From: Adiantum capillus-veneris
Lineage: Eukaryota; Streptophyta; Polypodiopsida; Polypodiales; Pteridaceae
Direction: 5' to 3'
Length of the DNA stretch: 64,000 nt
Assembly: GCA_014529385.2 (NCBI GenBank)
Contig: CM043944.1
Coordinates: forward strand, 86,703,884 to 86,767,883
Part shown: positions 8,299-19,811 of the stretch, in pieces
Numbering within the stretch: position 1 is the first letter of the stretch
Layout of the letters: every line of letters begins with the position of its first letter
Notes under the pieces: model-generated
Told to the model about the DNA's origin: nothing
The model's input: the letters and a program-made list of their open reading frames with translations, nothing else
Databases searched by the model: none
Program-made: the position numbers and the translations under genes

Positions 8299-10389
8299 AA
8301 TTATGTGGAGCTTCTATTGTGACTATACTAGTCAGTTTGTAAACAAAATCTTTTTTGTATCTTCCTTTGTTTTATGTAATTTATAGTTATTATTCAAATC
8401 CATGTGTTGTACATCCTCTTGACTTTTGGTGTTTATCAACACCACAATCCTATGAGATTTTCACTTTATTTACTAACCACACACCTCAATTTTTCCCACT
8501 TTAAGTGGAAAATTCCCAAATTACATGAATTTAGTCGATTTGGAGATTCCCATAATGTGAGATTTTTACCAAAATACCTAATATGGTCTTAAGATGTAGA
8601 GACTGTGTATAACCAGCTAGCTTAGGCTAAGTAAAAGCTTCCCCATTTTTTTTGAATGTAGCATCACCAACTGCAGCCATCACAGAATGGCAGTATAACC
8701 AGTAACCCTCCTTCCATTACTCAGAAAAAGGCATGGATAACCAGCACCTCACCAGGCATTCAGCCTTTATATTCCCCATCAGTGTCAAAACACCAAAATG
8801 ATCACCATATGAAATATTCGATGTTATCTACTAGTATTACAACTTTAACAAAGCCATCAGATTTAAAACAGTCCTACCTGTGAGGCACCGGGTGTCCAGC
8901 ATTATGTTTTCAAGAGATGAATCAACAGCACCATTCCTTCCTCTCATTCTTTCCCAAGAAAATAACAAAGTCTAAGTGAGGGAGCAGAAGATCCCTCACC
9001 TCTTTATATATGGTCTTGAAGCACCAAGGAGGATCTCATAATGCACTCTTTAATGTGATAGCAGCCTGGTTTAGAGCTCGAGCAAATGCAAGAATATACC
9101 GCAACAGAGGCAATCCCCAAAGAGATTCGGGGCCGCGATATAGTATGAGAGCCGCGACAGTTTGATGAAAACCAAGTAGAGTCAATGAACTCGAAAGCCA
9201 CCCCAAATACTCAAGAGGCCAAAGTATAGTTTTGTAGTTAAGGGGTAGTATCCAGAGGGTAGCCCCAAAAGTTGGTAAAAAGCACTAACCTTACCAGCAG
9301 TTGTATAGCACAGGGTAGCAACTCAGTTTTACCAAGTGATTGTGTGTGTGTAGCTATGGTCAGCTTGCGTGACAAAGTGTGTGTGTGTGTACCCGCCCTG
9401 ACCCAGGCGCCATACACAATGGGTCTTGGCAATAGGCCCATTGTGTATGGGCCTATTGCCTCACCAGAAAGATGAGATTTTTAATTTCATGAGTATAGAA
9501 AAATTAAGAGTGACCCTCAAAAGGGAAGAAACGTCTGTAGATAAAGTCCTCAAGGAAGACATTACTCCTATAGGAGTTTTAAGGCTTTATCGGCCAGTTT
9601 GAAGTAAGTATGGTTGTCATTGAGTGGCTGTTGGAAGAAAAACATAAGGCAAGTCATCTTGTTCCGAAAAGTCATCTTGTTCAGCATATAAGTAGCATGT
9701 ACCTGTAACAGTCAAGAAACCAATTTTCCAAAGCATAGGTAAGTAGAATTGGATTAACCTGCTACTTAAAAACAACTGAGCCATAAAGACTATAATAGTC
9801 GTGAGAAGGAATCCAGTCTATAGTCAAGGAGAGAACACCTAACACTTGTCGACCAGTAAAGGAATTACAGACAGTGGGTCACTCAACGCCTACAAACAAA
9901 AACATACCTAAAGCCAGCATCCTAGTCCTCCCAGTTGCCTGGGAGGGCTTCGTGTTTAGAGGTGTGTGTGTAGCTGCTAAACTATATATATAACACACCA
10001 ATTGAACAAGATGTTCAAAAAGACGGCTGGCTAAAGATGTCAAGGCAAAGATAAGTGCAGAAATAATTCAGTCTTTGAATCAAAACTGTACAATATAGTA
10101 AGAATGAAGTATCATTCCAAAGAAATTTGTACAAAGGTATCAAAAACTATCCCAATTACATCATCAAAATGCTTCCAAAGTCGACTGCAGTAAGCTAAAC
10201 CTCTTTAAGCCAAGATAGAATTCTCGCCTGCATCCATATAGTCAAGACAACAGATATGTTAGACTTGGCTACGTATGGCAAGCTTTAAGGAATCTATCAA
10301 TTGTTATCCATGTCAAACTTAAAAATTATTAGACCAACTACTGTCCTATATAATAAAGTACCAAAGATTTTTTTAGCAACATATTCCTA
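8299..10389. other. Non-coding interval with dispersed-repeat remnant
   Basis: No supported gene in 2.1 kb. Just after the 7279 ORF the sequence is T-rich (8330-8400), as in a 3' UTR. From about 8590 to 8790 it resembles 25990-26150 (GATGTAGAG..., AGTATAACCAG, CAACTGCA/GCAACC) on the far side of the 10390-25379 element. Short TG runs lie at 9342-9356 and 9378-9391. The hairpin pair at 9410-9460 is listed separately. The interval ends at the left target duplication of the long-LTR element. Confidence 0.6.
9410..9460. other. Two overlapping, mutually exclusive 14-bp hairpins
   Basis: CCATACACAATGGG (9410-9423) is the exact reverse complement of CCCATTGTGTATGG (9437-9450). GGCAATAGGCCCAT (9428-9441) is the exact reverse complement of ATGGGCCTATTGCC (9447-9460). 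The right arm of the first shares sequence with both arms of the second, so only one can form at a time. No known transposon end (for example a Helitron CTRRT end) follows. Confidence 0.8.
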
Positions 10390-11032
10390 TGTAAGGTTTC
10401 CAGTTTTTGAAACCTTAAAGATTGTATAAATCTTAATCAAACTGATATGGTTATTGAAAAAGCAATGTAAAATTGTCCGACCGTGGCAAATATTGGTATT
10501 TTTGGAATCTTAAGCACAGCAAACCCCGGGCTAGAAATTTTCAGAACAGAATTCCGATAAAATCTGGAAAAGTTACGGGCTCTAAAAGGTTACACTATGA
10601 ATTTAATTAGTTAAGTAAAATTGGATGGTTTCAGTAATTATTATTAATAAAGACTTTCTTATCCTAAGGTTCTATAAATTACTGATATTTCCAATTTTCA
10701 TCATTAAAAATCGATGAAATTAGTAAAAATCAATTTTGAAAGCTAGGGGGACTGTGTGGAGCTGTGGAGAACCTGCCCGAGACTAGATTTAGCAGCAGGC
10801 AACCTTTTTTGACCTGTAGGGTTGCTTGGGATGCAATTTATTGCCATTTTCCATCCTTTGAGTGCCCACAAACCTATAAATATGACCCTTGCTTCACAAT
10901 TTCAGACAGACTTGGAGCCTTGACACACTCTCTCTCATCCTAGAGAGACCGCTACGCAGAAATCACTAGAGATTAAGCTCTAGTTGATTAATTTAAACGG
11001 TAATTAGCCTAATCCTTCTTAATTAGCAAGGC

Positions 11033-11259
11033 TGTTACCATATACATGTGGTAGTGATGTGTGTGAACACATTAGGACTGCCGGGGCATTTTTTCCCTCT
11101 TTAGGAGGTTTTTTCCCCCGTGCATGATATATACACCCATCACTCTAGGGCTATCTATCTTTCCATTGCATACTAAGAAACACACTCTCTATTGTGTGCC
11201 TTGAGCTTCCTTCGTCTTCTCCAAGCTGTGTGCGTTTCTCTACAACCCTAATTCCAACA
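11033..11259 (+). repeat. Copia 5' LTR
   Basis: 227 bases starting TGTTACCATATACATG and ending ATTCCAACA. It contains GATATATAC as a probable TATA box near 11125 and is followed after two bases by the tRNA-Met primer site. Confidence 0.95.
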
Positions 11260-11592
11260 ATTGGTATCAGAGCAGGTCACGTCCTCACGGGCTTAGTCGC
11301 CAACTGCTCCAGCACACGCTTGCTAACTTTCTCCGATTTCAGTGAGCTTTGGCGAGCGTTCGCAGGTCAACAAATATTTTGGGAGAACTCGTAGAGCTCA
11401 TTTCAGCCTCCATTTCCACTACAGGCAGTACTGCATAGGCTATTTCGTCATTTTGTGCAAAATTTCTTTCAGTGTCGTTTTCTGCATACATGTGCCTTAT
11501 AGTCTTCTACGGTTTGTGCTATATAGCACAGGTTGTTCCCACTCCGTTTCTCCTATTTTCGGGCAGTTTTCACATCAGGTGCAGCATTTATC

Positions 11593-12556
11593 ATGGCTGA
11601 CAACAACAACACAGATGTTTTCAAGATGTTTGCTGCTGAGGACAGGTTGGATGGGGACAACTACCCTATGTGGGCTTATATGATGCAACATGTTCTTGTG
11701 TCAAAGGGTGTCCGGAACATTGTGCAGGGCATTGATGTACGTCCTCGTTCTGAGAATGTAGGCGATGTTGAGGATGTTGCAGGTCTTGCTGCAAGGATTG
11801 CAGCTGTTAGATTTTTTTTGCCTATGGCAGAACAAGCTCGTATGGATGTTAAGGATGCGCAGGCTCATGCATTGATTGCGTTGTTTGTGAAGCGCACCAT
11901 TGTTCCTCATATCCGTTTAGCAAAATCTGCAAAATAGGCTTGGGATATTCTAACAGGTCTTTATGCAAGCCGCAATGAGGCTAAAATTGCTTTGCTGCGT
12001 AAAGAGCTGGAGTCACAGATTATGCATGAGGAAGATGATATGGACACTTTCCTTGCTAGTGTCAAGGATATCAATGAGCAACTTATTTCTGCAGTTGAAG
12101 TTATTTCAGACAGTTCCCTTGTGCATAATGTTCTTGATGCCTTACCAGACTTTTACTTGAAGACTTATGACCCAAGGAAATCCAGAAGTTGTCAAGTTTG
12201 ATGCATTATGCACATTGTTGTTGCAAGAGTCACTTTCCAGAAAAAATAGGACTACAAGCGTGTAGTTGAACAAGCTTTTATTTCTTCTCAAAGAAAGGGT
12301 GGTAACATCAATGCAACCACTTCTTATGGTTCTGCTGTGAGTGGCAAAAATCCTGTTCCTAATGCTTCTGCTGGCAGCAATTCGTCTAGAAATTTTGGTG
12401 ATAAGGGCAAAAAGAGATGCGTTGCCATTATTGTAAAGCCAATGATCACTTGATCAAGTCGTGTCCTAAGTTGAGGCCAAAGAGGCTAAGAAGAAAGAGG
12501 GTGGTTCCACTGCAAATTCTGGTTCCACTACAAATGCAGTCATTGTTGAGTCTTCT
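11593..12556 (+). pseudogene. gag: Copia gag, broken
   Basis: This is the capsid/nucleocapsid gene. ATG 11593 opens MADNNNTDVFKMF, then RLDGDNYPMWAYMMQHVL, the start of a copia-type (UBN2-like) Gag. TAG at 11935-11937 interrupts SAK-AWDIL. After EEDDMDTFLASVKDINEQL the frame is lost again near 12160, where sequence corresponding to YQTFASTWRLMTQG is missing relative to the sister copies. A frameshift near 12415 spoils the single CCHC knuckle that sister copies keep as RCHYCKANDHLIKSC. The upstream ORF read from 11533 only extends this frame into the leader. Confidence 0.9.
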
Positions 12557-13890
12557 GTGAAAGGAGACTGTGTTGTTGATATTGATGCAAAATGGGCTTT
12601 TAGCGCAGAGTGCACTTACAATCCTGCTGTCCATGATGCATGCTTGTCAGTTGCTGCAAATTCACATGTGTGGTATTTCGACAGTGGTGCTACAAAGCAC
12701 ATTACCTCACATCGTGAATTGTTTACCTCTCTCGAGTCTGTCCCTCATGGGAATCCAGTCACTTGTGCCAACAACGCCTCTTATCCAGTTCAGGGAGTTG
12801 GAAAGATTGTGCTGACTGCTGCTAATGGCAGTTCCTTCACACTTGTTGATGCACTTTATGTACCTGGGATTAAGAAGAATCTCTTGTCTATATCCGCACT
12901 TGCTATACTTGGACTTGTAGTCAAATTTGTGGATGATAGATGTACAGTTCATGATCTCAGTTTTGGTGATGAAATTGTTGCATCTGGGCTTTTGTGCCGT
13001 GGGCTGTATAAGCTCACTTTGTATGACAAGTGTGGACAAAATTTGCAAATTCTATTGCAATTCAAGGGCTAATTCATATGCAAAACTTTGGCATGCACGT
13101 TTTGGTCATATGAATTTTTCCAGTTTGCTGCGTTTGCAGAAATCTGATATGGTTGCTTCTTTGCCACCTCTTGAAGCACCTGTCAAACATGTTTGTGAAG
13201 GCTGTATTTTGTGTGAGATGCAGCGTTCTAAATTTCCAAAGGATGGTTTAGTTCGGGCCACATGCAGGTTGCAGCTTGTGCATAGTGATGTTTGTGGGCC
13301 CATCCAAACTCCATCCTTGGGCAATTACATGTACTTCGTGACTTTCATTGATGATTACTCCAGGCGTGCATGGGTATTTCCTCTTAAAGAGAAGTCCAAA
13401 GTTTTTATGTGCTTCAAACAATTTCTGGCTATGGCTGAAAATGTCTCAAAATGTACTATGGGCACCCTCCGTTCCGATCGAGGGGGGGAGTATATGTCTC
13501 ATGAATTTAATGCATTTCTGGCTAGTCGTGGGATAAAACACCAATGCACAGTGCCTTATACACCTCAGCAAAATGGTGTTGCTGAGAGGAAAAAAAGGTC
13601 ACTAACGGAAATGGCACGATGTATGGTCAAAAGTCAAGCTTTGCCACATTCTTTTTGGCTTGAGGCCATCATGTGTGCCACTTATGTACTTAACAGGTGT
13701 CCTACGAAAGCTTTGCAGTCTATTACTCCATATGAAGCATGGCATGATAGAAAGCCTTCTATTGAGCACATGCGTGTGTTTGGTTGTTTGCCATATGCTT
13801 TGGTGCCACAAGTACAACGCAAAAAATTGGATGATAAGGCTGTCAAATGTATTTTTGTTGGTTAGAGTGCTGAAAGCAAAGGTTACAGGT
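12557..13890 (+). pseudogene. pol: Copia protease and integrase, broken
   Basis: The protease active site is VWYFDSGATKHITSH (D-S-G). The GAG-pre-integrase motif is split by a one-base loss near 13043. Integrase follows: a His-Cys finger (HARFGHMNF ... CEGCILCEMQ), VHSDVCGP (first Asp), FIDDYSRRAWVF, LRSDRGGEYMSHEF (second Asp) and TPQQNGVAERKKRS (Glu), so all three catalytic acids are kept. TAG at 13864-13866 replaces the Tyr of the FVGYSAESKGYR motif seen in sister copies. After it the frame is open again. Confidence 0.9.
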
Positions 13891-15864
13891 TGTATCATCC
13901 GCAAACAAAACGTATTCTAGTTTCTCGGGATGTAGTGTTTGTGGAAGATTCTGTTCAGCCCTTGCTGTTATGTACTAGAGACAGTAATGTAAGCTCACGG
14001 GACATTTATGACACTTTGTTGCCTCTTTTCAGTGGTGGAAATACGAATGTAAGTTCCAATGAGGCAAATAAACAGCCTATGGGGGTTTCTGAAAATATTT
14101 TAGATCAGCCTATTACTGATGCAGATGTACATGATGTACTTGATGAGGAAAGGGCTGAAAATGAGCAGGCTAGAGGTATGCCAAAATGGCTGGTGCACAC
14201 TTTGCGTGACAGTAAATTTGATGCACCTTTGTCTAGTCGTACTCGTTTAGGCTCTCACCATGCATCTTATGCATCAGATTGTTATGCTTTGGCTGTGTCT
14301 AGCTTACATGATGTTGAGGAGCCTCTGTCTTTTGATGAAGCACAGAATTCAGAAGATTGGATGGCTACCATGCAATCAGAATATGATGCACTTATAGAAA
14401 ATGACACATGGACTTTATGTGATTTGCCACCTGGAAAAAAGGCCATTGGTACGAAGTGGGTTTACAAGTTAAAATGCAAGCCGGATGGTGAGATCGATCG
14501 CCATAAGGCTCGACACAGTTGCAAAGGGTTATGCACAGGAAAAAGGCATTGATTATGAAGAGACTTTTGCTCCCACTTGTCGTATGACTACTATGCGTTT
14601 TCTATGTGCATTGGCAGCTCATTTTGGTTGGGATGTACATCAATCAGACATTGTTAGTGCTTTCTTGAATGGTGACATATTTGAGGAAGTTTATGTAACG
14701 CAGCCTCGCGGTTTTTTCATAAAAGGACAAGAGGACAAAGTGTGCAGATGTAAGAAGGCTTTGTATGGGTTGAAGCAATCTCCTCGTGCTTGGTATGAGA
14801 AAGCTGACACTCATTTGGTGAAACGAGGCTTTCGTAGCAATCCAACAGAAAGCACATTGTATGTAAAGCGTGAGGATGATGTACTTCTCATTGTGGTTCT
14901 TTATGTCGATGATTTTCTGATCACTAAACCAAATGAAAGACATATTGCTGAATTTAAGACTGATGTGAATGCTATTTTCAAGATGAAAGATTTGGGGCTG
15001 TTTCATCATTACTTGGGTATACAGTTTAAGCAGTGTGATGGTGGTATTGCTTTGTGTCAGAAAAGTTACATAGAAACATTGTTATGTAAGTTTGGACTTG
15101 AGGATTTCAAACCTATTGCCACTCCCATGGAAACAGGTTGAAGTTGAGTCTATATGATGCTGGTGATCTGGTGATCCTACTGATGTCACTCTTTACCAAA
15201 TTGTTGTTGACTGCCTCATTTATGTATGCAACACGAGGCCAGATATTCAGTTTGCAGTCTCACAGGTCAGCAAATTTATGCATAGCCCAGGGTCTAAGCA
15301 TTGGCAGGCTGTCAAGAGGATTTTCCGCTACCTTAGTGGCACTTTACATCTTGGCTTGTTTTATCCCAAGGGGGGATCATTGCCGCCAGACTTACATGCT
15401 TTTTTGGACTCATATTGGGCTGGTTGTTTTGACACGCGAGTGTCCACAAGTGGTTTTTGTTTCATGCTTGGGAGTTCATGTATATCATGGTTGAGCAAGA
15501 AGCAACCTACTTTGGCCACTTCGAGTTGTGAGGCTGAGTACAGGGCAGTCTTCACAGCTACGGTTGAGTGTGTATGGCTCAGATGCCTTATGGCTGATTT
15601 GGGTGTTGGACAGGACACTGCCAACACTATCTACACTGCCAGTGAGAGCGCATTGGCAGTTGCGAGGAACCCAGTTTTTCATGCTCGCACAAATCACATT
15701 GAGGTGCATTACCACTATGTCAGGGAGAGGCTCTCAGCACGAGAGATCAGCTTGGCTTATGACGTGCCAACACAGGACAACCTTGCAGATCTTTTCACAA
15801 AGGCATTGTCTCGTGAAAAGCTTGAAGCTTTCCGCAAAGCTTTGGGCTTACTACCCTTTGTGGA
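13890..15864 (+). pseudogene. pol: Copia reverse transcriptase and RNase H, broken
   Basis: Read in pieces. The integrase-RT linker and RT start (NDTWTLCDLPPGKKAIGTKWVYKLK) end in a one-base insertion near 14513. The next frame has DVHQSDIVSAFLNGDIFEEVYVTQP and the catalytic VVLYVDDFLIT (YVDD). A one-base loss near 15141 ends it. RNase H then reads LDSYWAGCFDTRVSTSGFCFMLGSS, SCEAEYRAVF and ENxADLFTKAL-type motifs. At the SQVS position this copy has CAG (15263-15265), where all three bodies of the array have TAG. Confidence 0.9.
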
Positions 15865-15942
15865 CCGATTATGTCCTCAGGGCATGGCACTTCCGTTTAC
15901 TCATGTGCCAGCTCTCGTTCACCGCATCACTCCAGGGGGATT

Positions 15943-16168
15943 TGTTACCATATACATGTGGTAGTGATGTGTGTGAACACATTAGGACCGCCGGGGCATT
16001 TTTTCCCTCTTTAGGAGGTTTTTTCCCCCGTGCATGATATATACGCCCATCACTGTAGCATATCTATCTTTCCATTGCATACTAAGAAACACACTCTCTA
16101 TTGTGTGCCTTGAGCTTCCTTCGTCTTCTCCAAGCTGTGTGCGTTTCTCTACAACCCTAATTCCAACA
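15943..16168 (+). repeat. Copia 3' LTR
   Basis: 226 bases, TGTTACC...CCAACA, close to the 5' LTR. It is preceded by CAGGGGGATT and followed directly by the AAGGC target duplication. Confidence 0.95.
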
Positions 16169-16429
16169 AAGGCTAGATTAATCTATTTTTTTAATAAATT
16201 AAATATTAGGCCTATGTATACTAAAAAATCCTCTCTTAATTAAATATTCTCTGTTGATTGTTGTAATTAAAGTTAGGGATATTAAGCTAATTAATTATCA
16301 TATCATATTAGGGATTAAATTGTCCATATTAACCATAAATTAATGGGAGTTATATTAAATAAGTTTAGATTATGTTGAGATAATTATTAGAGCTGCATTG
16401 GACTGTCATTAAGCTAGGAAGATTATCTT

Positions 16430-18130
16430 ATAATTTTTTGAGTAATTTTCATAATTAATTTAGCAAAATTACACTATTTTTTAGAGAAAAATAACGGGAA
16501 AAATAATCAAATTGATTCAAAATGCATTGAGTTATTTATCAGAAGTTAATTACATATTATGAAACCCGAGATAATTATGTTAACCTTAGATAATTAATTT
16601 ACCTAATTATTATAGCACAATTACTCTGTTTTTAGGATAAATTAAAACGGAGAAATTAGTAAATTGATTCAAAATGCTTTGAGTTATTTATCAAAAGTTA
16701 ACTACATGCTACAAAACCCGTGATAATTATGTTAATCTCCTATAATTATATTACCTAATTACTTTAATAGAATTACTCTGTTTTTATGACAAATTAAAAG
16801 GGAGAAATTAGTAAATTGATTTAAAATGCTTTGAGTTATTTATCAGAGGTTAATTACATGTTAGAAAACTCGTGATAATTATATTAACCTCAGATAATTA
16901 GTTTACCTAATTATCTTAGTAGAATTACATTGTTTTCAAGACAAATTAAAAGGGAAAAATTAGCAAATTGATTCAAAATGCTTTAAGATAATTATCAGAG
17001 ATTCATTACATCTTAGAAAATCCCTGATAATAATGTTAACTTTAGATAATTAGTTTATTTAATTATTTTAGCAAAACTACATTGTTTTTAGAACAAATTA
17101 AAAGAGATAAAATAGAAAATTGATTCAAAATGTTTTAAGATAATTATCAAAAGTTAATTACATCTTAAAAAACCAGTGATAATTATGTTAATCTCAGATA
17201 ATTAGTTTATCTAATTAACTTAACAGCATTACACTATTTTCAGGACAAATTAAAAGGGAGAAAATATCAAATGCTTCAAGATAATTATTAGAAGTTAATT
17301 ACATCTTAGAAAACCAGTGATAATTATGCTAATTTCAGATAATCGTTTTACCTAATTATCTTAGCAAAATTACACTATTTTTAGGACAAATAAAAAACAA
17401 AAAAATAGAAAATTGATTTAAAATGCTTTAAGATAATTTTCAGAGGTTAATTACATCCTAGAAAACCCATGATATTTATGTTTATCTCAGATGATTAGTT
17501 TACCTAATTATCTTAACATAATTACACTGTTTTTAGGACAAATTAAAACGAGGAAAATAGCAAATTGATTCAAAATGCTTTAACATAATTATCAGAGGTT
17601 AATTACATATTAGAAAATTCGTGATAATTATCTTAGCCACAAATAATTATTTTAGATAATTATCCTAGTAGAAAACCACTCTTATTGAGGATAAATTAAA
17701 GGAGAAAATAGTAAATTATGTGCTATGATTACATGCTATTTATCAAAGCTATATTATAGGATAAAGAGGCCGTGATAATTATTTCAAGGTTAGAAAAGTA
17801 GTATAGATATTTATTTAAGTCAAATTACATTAATTCTAGTTAGAAACTAAAAGGGAGAATTAGTAAATCATGTGCTATGATTACATGATATTTCTCAAAG
17901 CTAGATTATAGAATAAAGAGGTCGTGATAATTATGTCAAGGTTAGAAAAGTAGTATAGATATTTATTTAAGTCAAATTATACTAATTCTAGTTAAAAACT
18001 AAAGGGGGAATTTAGTAAATCATGCTATATGATTACATGTTATTTATGAGAGCTAGATTACATGATGAAAAAGCCGTGATAATTATGTAAAGATTAGAAA
18101 ATTAGTATAAATATTTATTTAAGTCAAATC
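16430..18130 (+). repeat. About 151-bp minisatellite inside the left LTR
   Basis: AT-rich units recur at about 151-154 bases. The anchor ATTGATTCAAAATGC occurs near 16511, 16664, 16817, 16968, 17119, about 17267 (shortened), 17411 and 17565. Each unit also holds GTGATAATTATG and GATAATTA motifs. Three diverged units follow, anchored on GATTACATG near 17727, 17878 and 18031. No coding potential. Confidence 0.85.
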
Positions 18131-18480
18131 ATCCTAACTTTAGCTAAAAATTGAAGATAAAAATTATATAGTTAAGTTGGAAAATAATAAGATAATTACC
18201 AAAGATAAAAAATACCCTTATTTATCTGTGAAAATTATATAATATTTAATTATTGAATTTGGGAAATTATAATTGATCAAAAGTCCTATTTTTAGTAAAA
18301 GATTAATCAAAATAATTAGACTTTTCGATCGAAAGTTTTTAAGAAAATTATACTAAGTGTAAACTTATGATATAAAGTTGAGGAAATGAAATCTTTAAAG
18401 GTAAAATAAATAGAATAAATATTAAGCTCAAAACAAGTAGATTCCAAGCTCTAGTTGGTTAATTAAACGGATAAGAAGTC

Positions 18481-18630
18481 ATGGCACCTAAAAGGACCCG
18501 AGCCAATCCTACATCTGACGATGAGGGTAGAACTCTAAAGCTAGCCTAGTAGTAGGCATATGGAGGGGAGTCTTCAGGCGCCAGTGCAGCAGCAGCAGAT
18601 GGCCAATCAATCCCAGGTGGGTTTTCCATT
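18481..18630 (+). pseudogene. Short Gag-like N-terminal remnant inside the LTR
   Basis: ATG 18481 begins MAPKRTRANPTSDDEGRTLK and then meets TAG at 18550. The right LTR (24081 onward) has about 25 extra bases here encoding a second KRTRA-like block before SSRRTRG. Taken together the two LTRs point to an ancestral Arg/Lys-rich coding stretch, as at the start of many gypsy Gag proteins. A CAGGTGGGTTTT splice-donor-like site follows near 18615. This is inference from comparing the two copies. Confidence 0.4.
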
Positions 18631-19742
18631 ATTTAATCAAGTTCTTAAATAGTTTAAAGTTCTTTTATAAGTTAGCATTGCATACTAAAGGGGTGAGTAT
18701 GAATCAAAAAAGGAATAATTGAACAAAAACGGAAGGTAACTTCCAAAGTGCATTGTTTATAATGTAGGAAAGGATTGTTTCAGTTAAAACTGATTGAATT
18801 AGGAAAGATATGATTGATCATCCTTAAGACAGCTTGTCTCAAGAAACCTCCGACTCCTTGGTATAAATTGATGATAATGATGGCTTTCCAGCCACGGATA
18901 TCAACGTTGAGTTTCTACTCCGTGTCATATCTTGATGTTTCTACATAAGTTAGAATACCGTTTTTTTATCATAGGGGAGCCGCCCGGTTGTATGCGCAAC
19001 TGGTTTGGTGTATGGGCACCCAAAACCTTGGGTGAGGGTTTATCCACTCCGGATTTGAATAAGGAATGGATGCCGTTTTTCACCCTTAGGTGGTCTTGAG
19101 ACAAGAAGAGTATTGGTCATGGTTATTATGGACAATGTTTTGATTAACAGGACCCTATCTTAAGTTTAAAGATGTCTGTTTGCTAAAAGAATGTTTTCAA
19201 TATTGTTTTCAAGGGCTGTTTTAATAAAATCCTGTTATGAAGGATAAAAGGAATCATTATTTTAATTGTGATAAGAACGTGGTAGTAATTAAATAACAAA
19301 AGAATCATGTGATGAGTGAGGGGTGGTAAGTGGGGATTGACTAAGGTTGTCAATCATGGACGGGTGGACGTGATTAGTCAGGTAACTATCCATCCCTACG
19401 CACTAAAATGTTTAGAAAAATTCTTCACTTGGAAGAGGAGTCCACCAACGGCTGTGCCCTCACATATGTTAGGGGAAAAAAAACGTTGGTTGAGGATACC
19501 TTAGCCCAAATTGTGGCAGTTATAGGGCCGAAATAGTTTTTTGAACCTTTAATACGTTGTCCCGTTTCCACTGCGAGACAGGACTAGGTCTTCTTCTAAG
19601 GCTATAGACCCAAGCCATTGTCAATGGTAAAGGTCTATTCCTTGGATTTTTCTTGTTTAGAGACTCTGATTTTTATCAGACCTAGAGACCTGTCAAGGAT
19701 CCCATCCCGATCTTGGTATTGGCGGGTTGGGGATCTCACATG

Positions 19743-19754
19743 TGGTATCAGAGC
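19743..19754 (+). promoter_or_regulatory. Primer binding site, tRNA-Met type
   Basis: TGGTATCAGAGC two bases after the left LTR matches the primer site used by many plant LTR elements and is identical to the one in the copia elements of this window. Confidence 0.85.
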
Positions 19755-19811
19755 GTGTGTTAATTAAAGTCTTGGACCTAGAGAAAAGTTTAAGGTATTA
19801 CGTTGAAATAA

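Larger units (their letters stand above)
11033..16168 (+). mobile_element. Ty1/copia element nested in the left long LTR
   Basis: The LTRs are 11033-11259 and 15943-16168 (227 and 226 bases), both TGTTACC...CCAACA, with a TATATA box. A primer site TGGTATCAGAGC (initiator tRNA-Met type) starts at 11262, and the polypurine tract CAGGGGGATT precedes the 3' LTR. A perfect 5-bp target duplication AAGGC lies at 11028-11032 and 16169-16173. Domain order gag, protease, integrase, RT, RNase H is that of copia. Several frameshifts and stops break the coding region. It belongs to the same family as the four-LTR array at 37204-51992. Confidence 0.95.
10390..19740 (+). repeat. Left LTR of the long-LTR element, split by a copia insertion
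   Basis: The LTR is in two parts, 10390-11032 and 16169-19740. It matches the right LTR (21321-25379) through all of its length. The AT-rich middle holds about 11 units of a roughly 151-bp tandem repeat. The last third carries a short coding remnant (18481) and ends GGGGATCTCACA. About 4210 bases remain without the copia and one duplicated target copy. Confidence 0.88.

Noticed and set aside
9410-9475. Hairpin as a Helitron 3' end
   Set aside because: No CTRRT follows within the expected distance and no matching TC-start or Rep/helicase sequence is seen.
19316-19504. 62-codon ORF repeated at 24955-25143
   Set aside because: Present in both LTRs because they are copies of each other; no start context, motif or further support.
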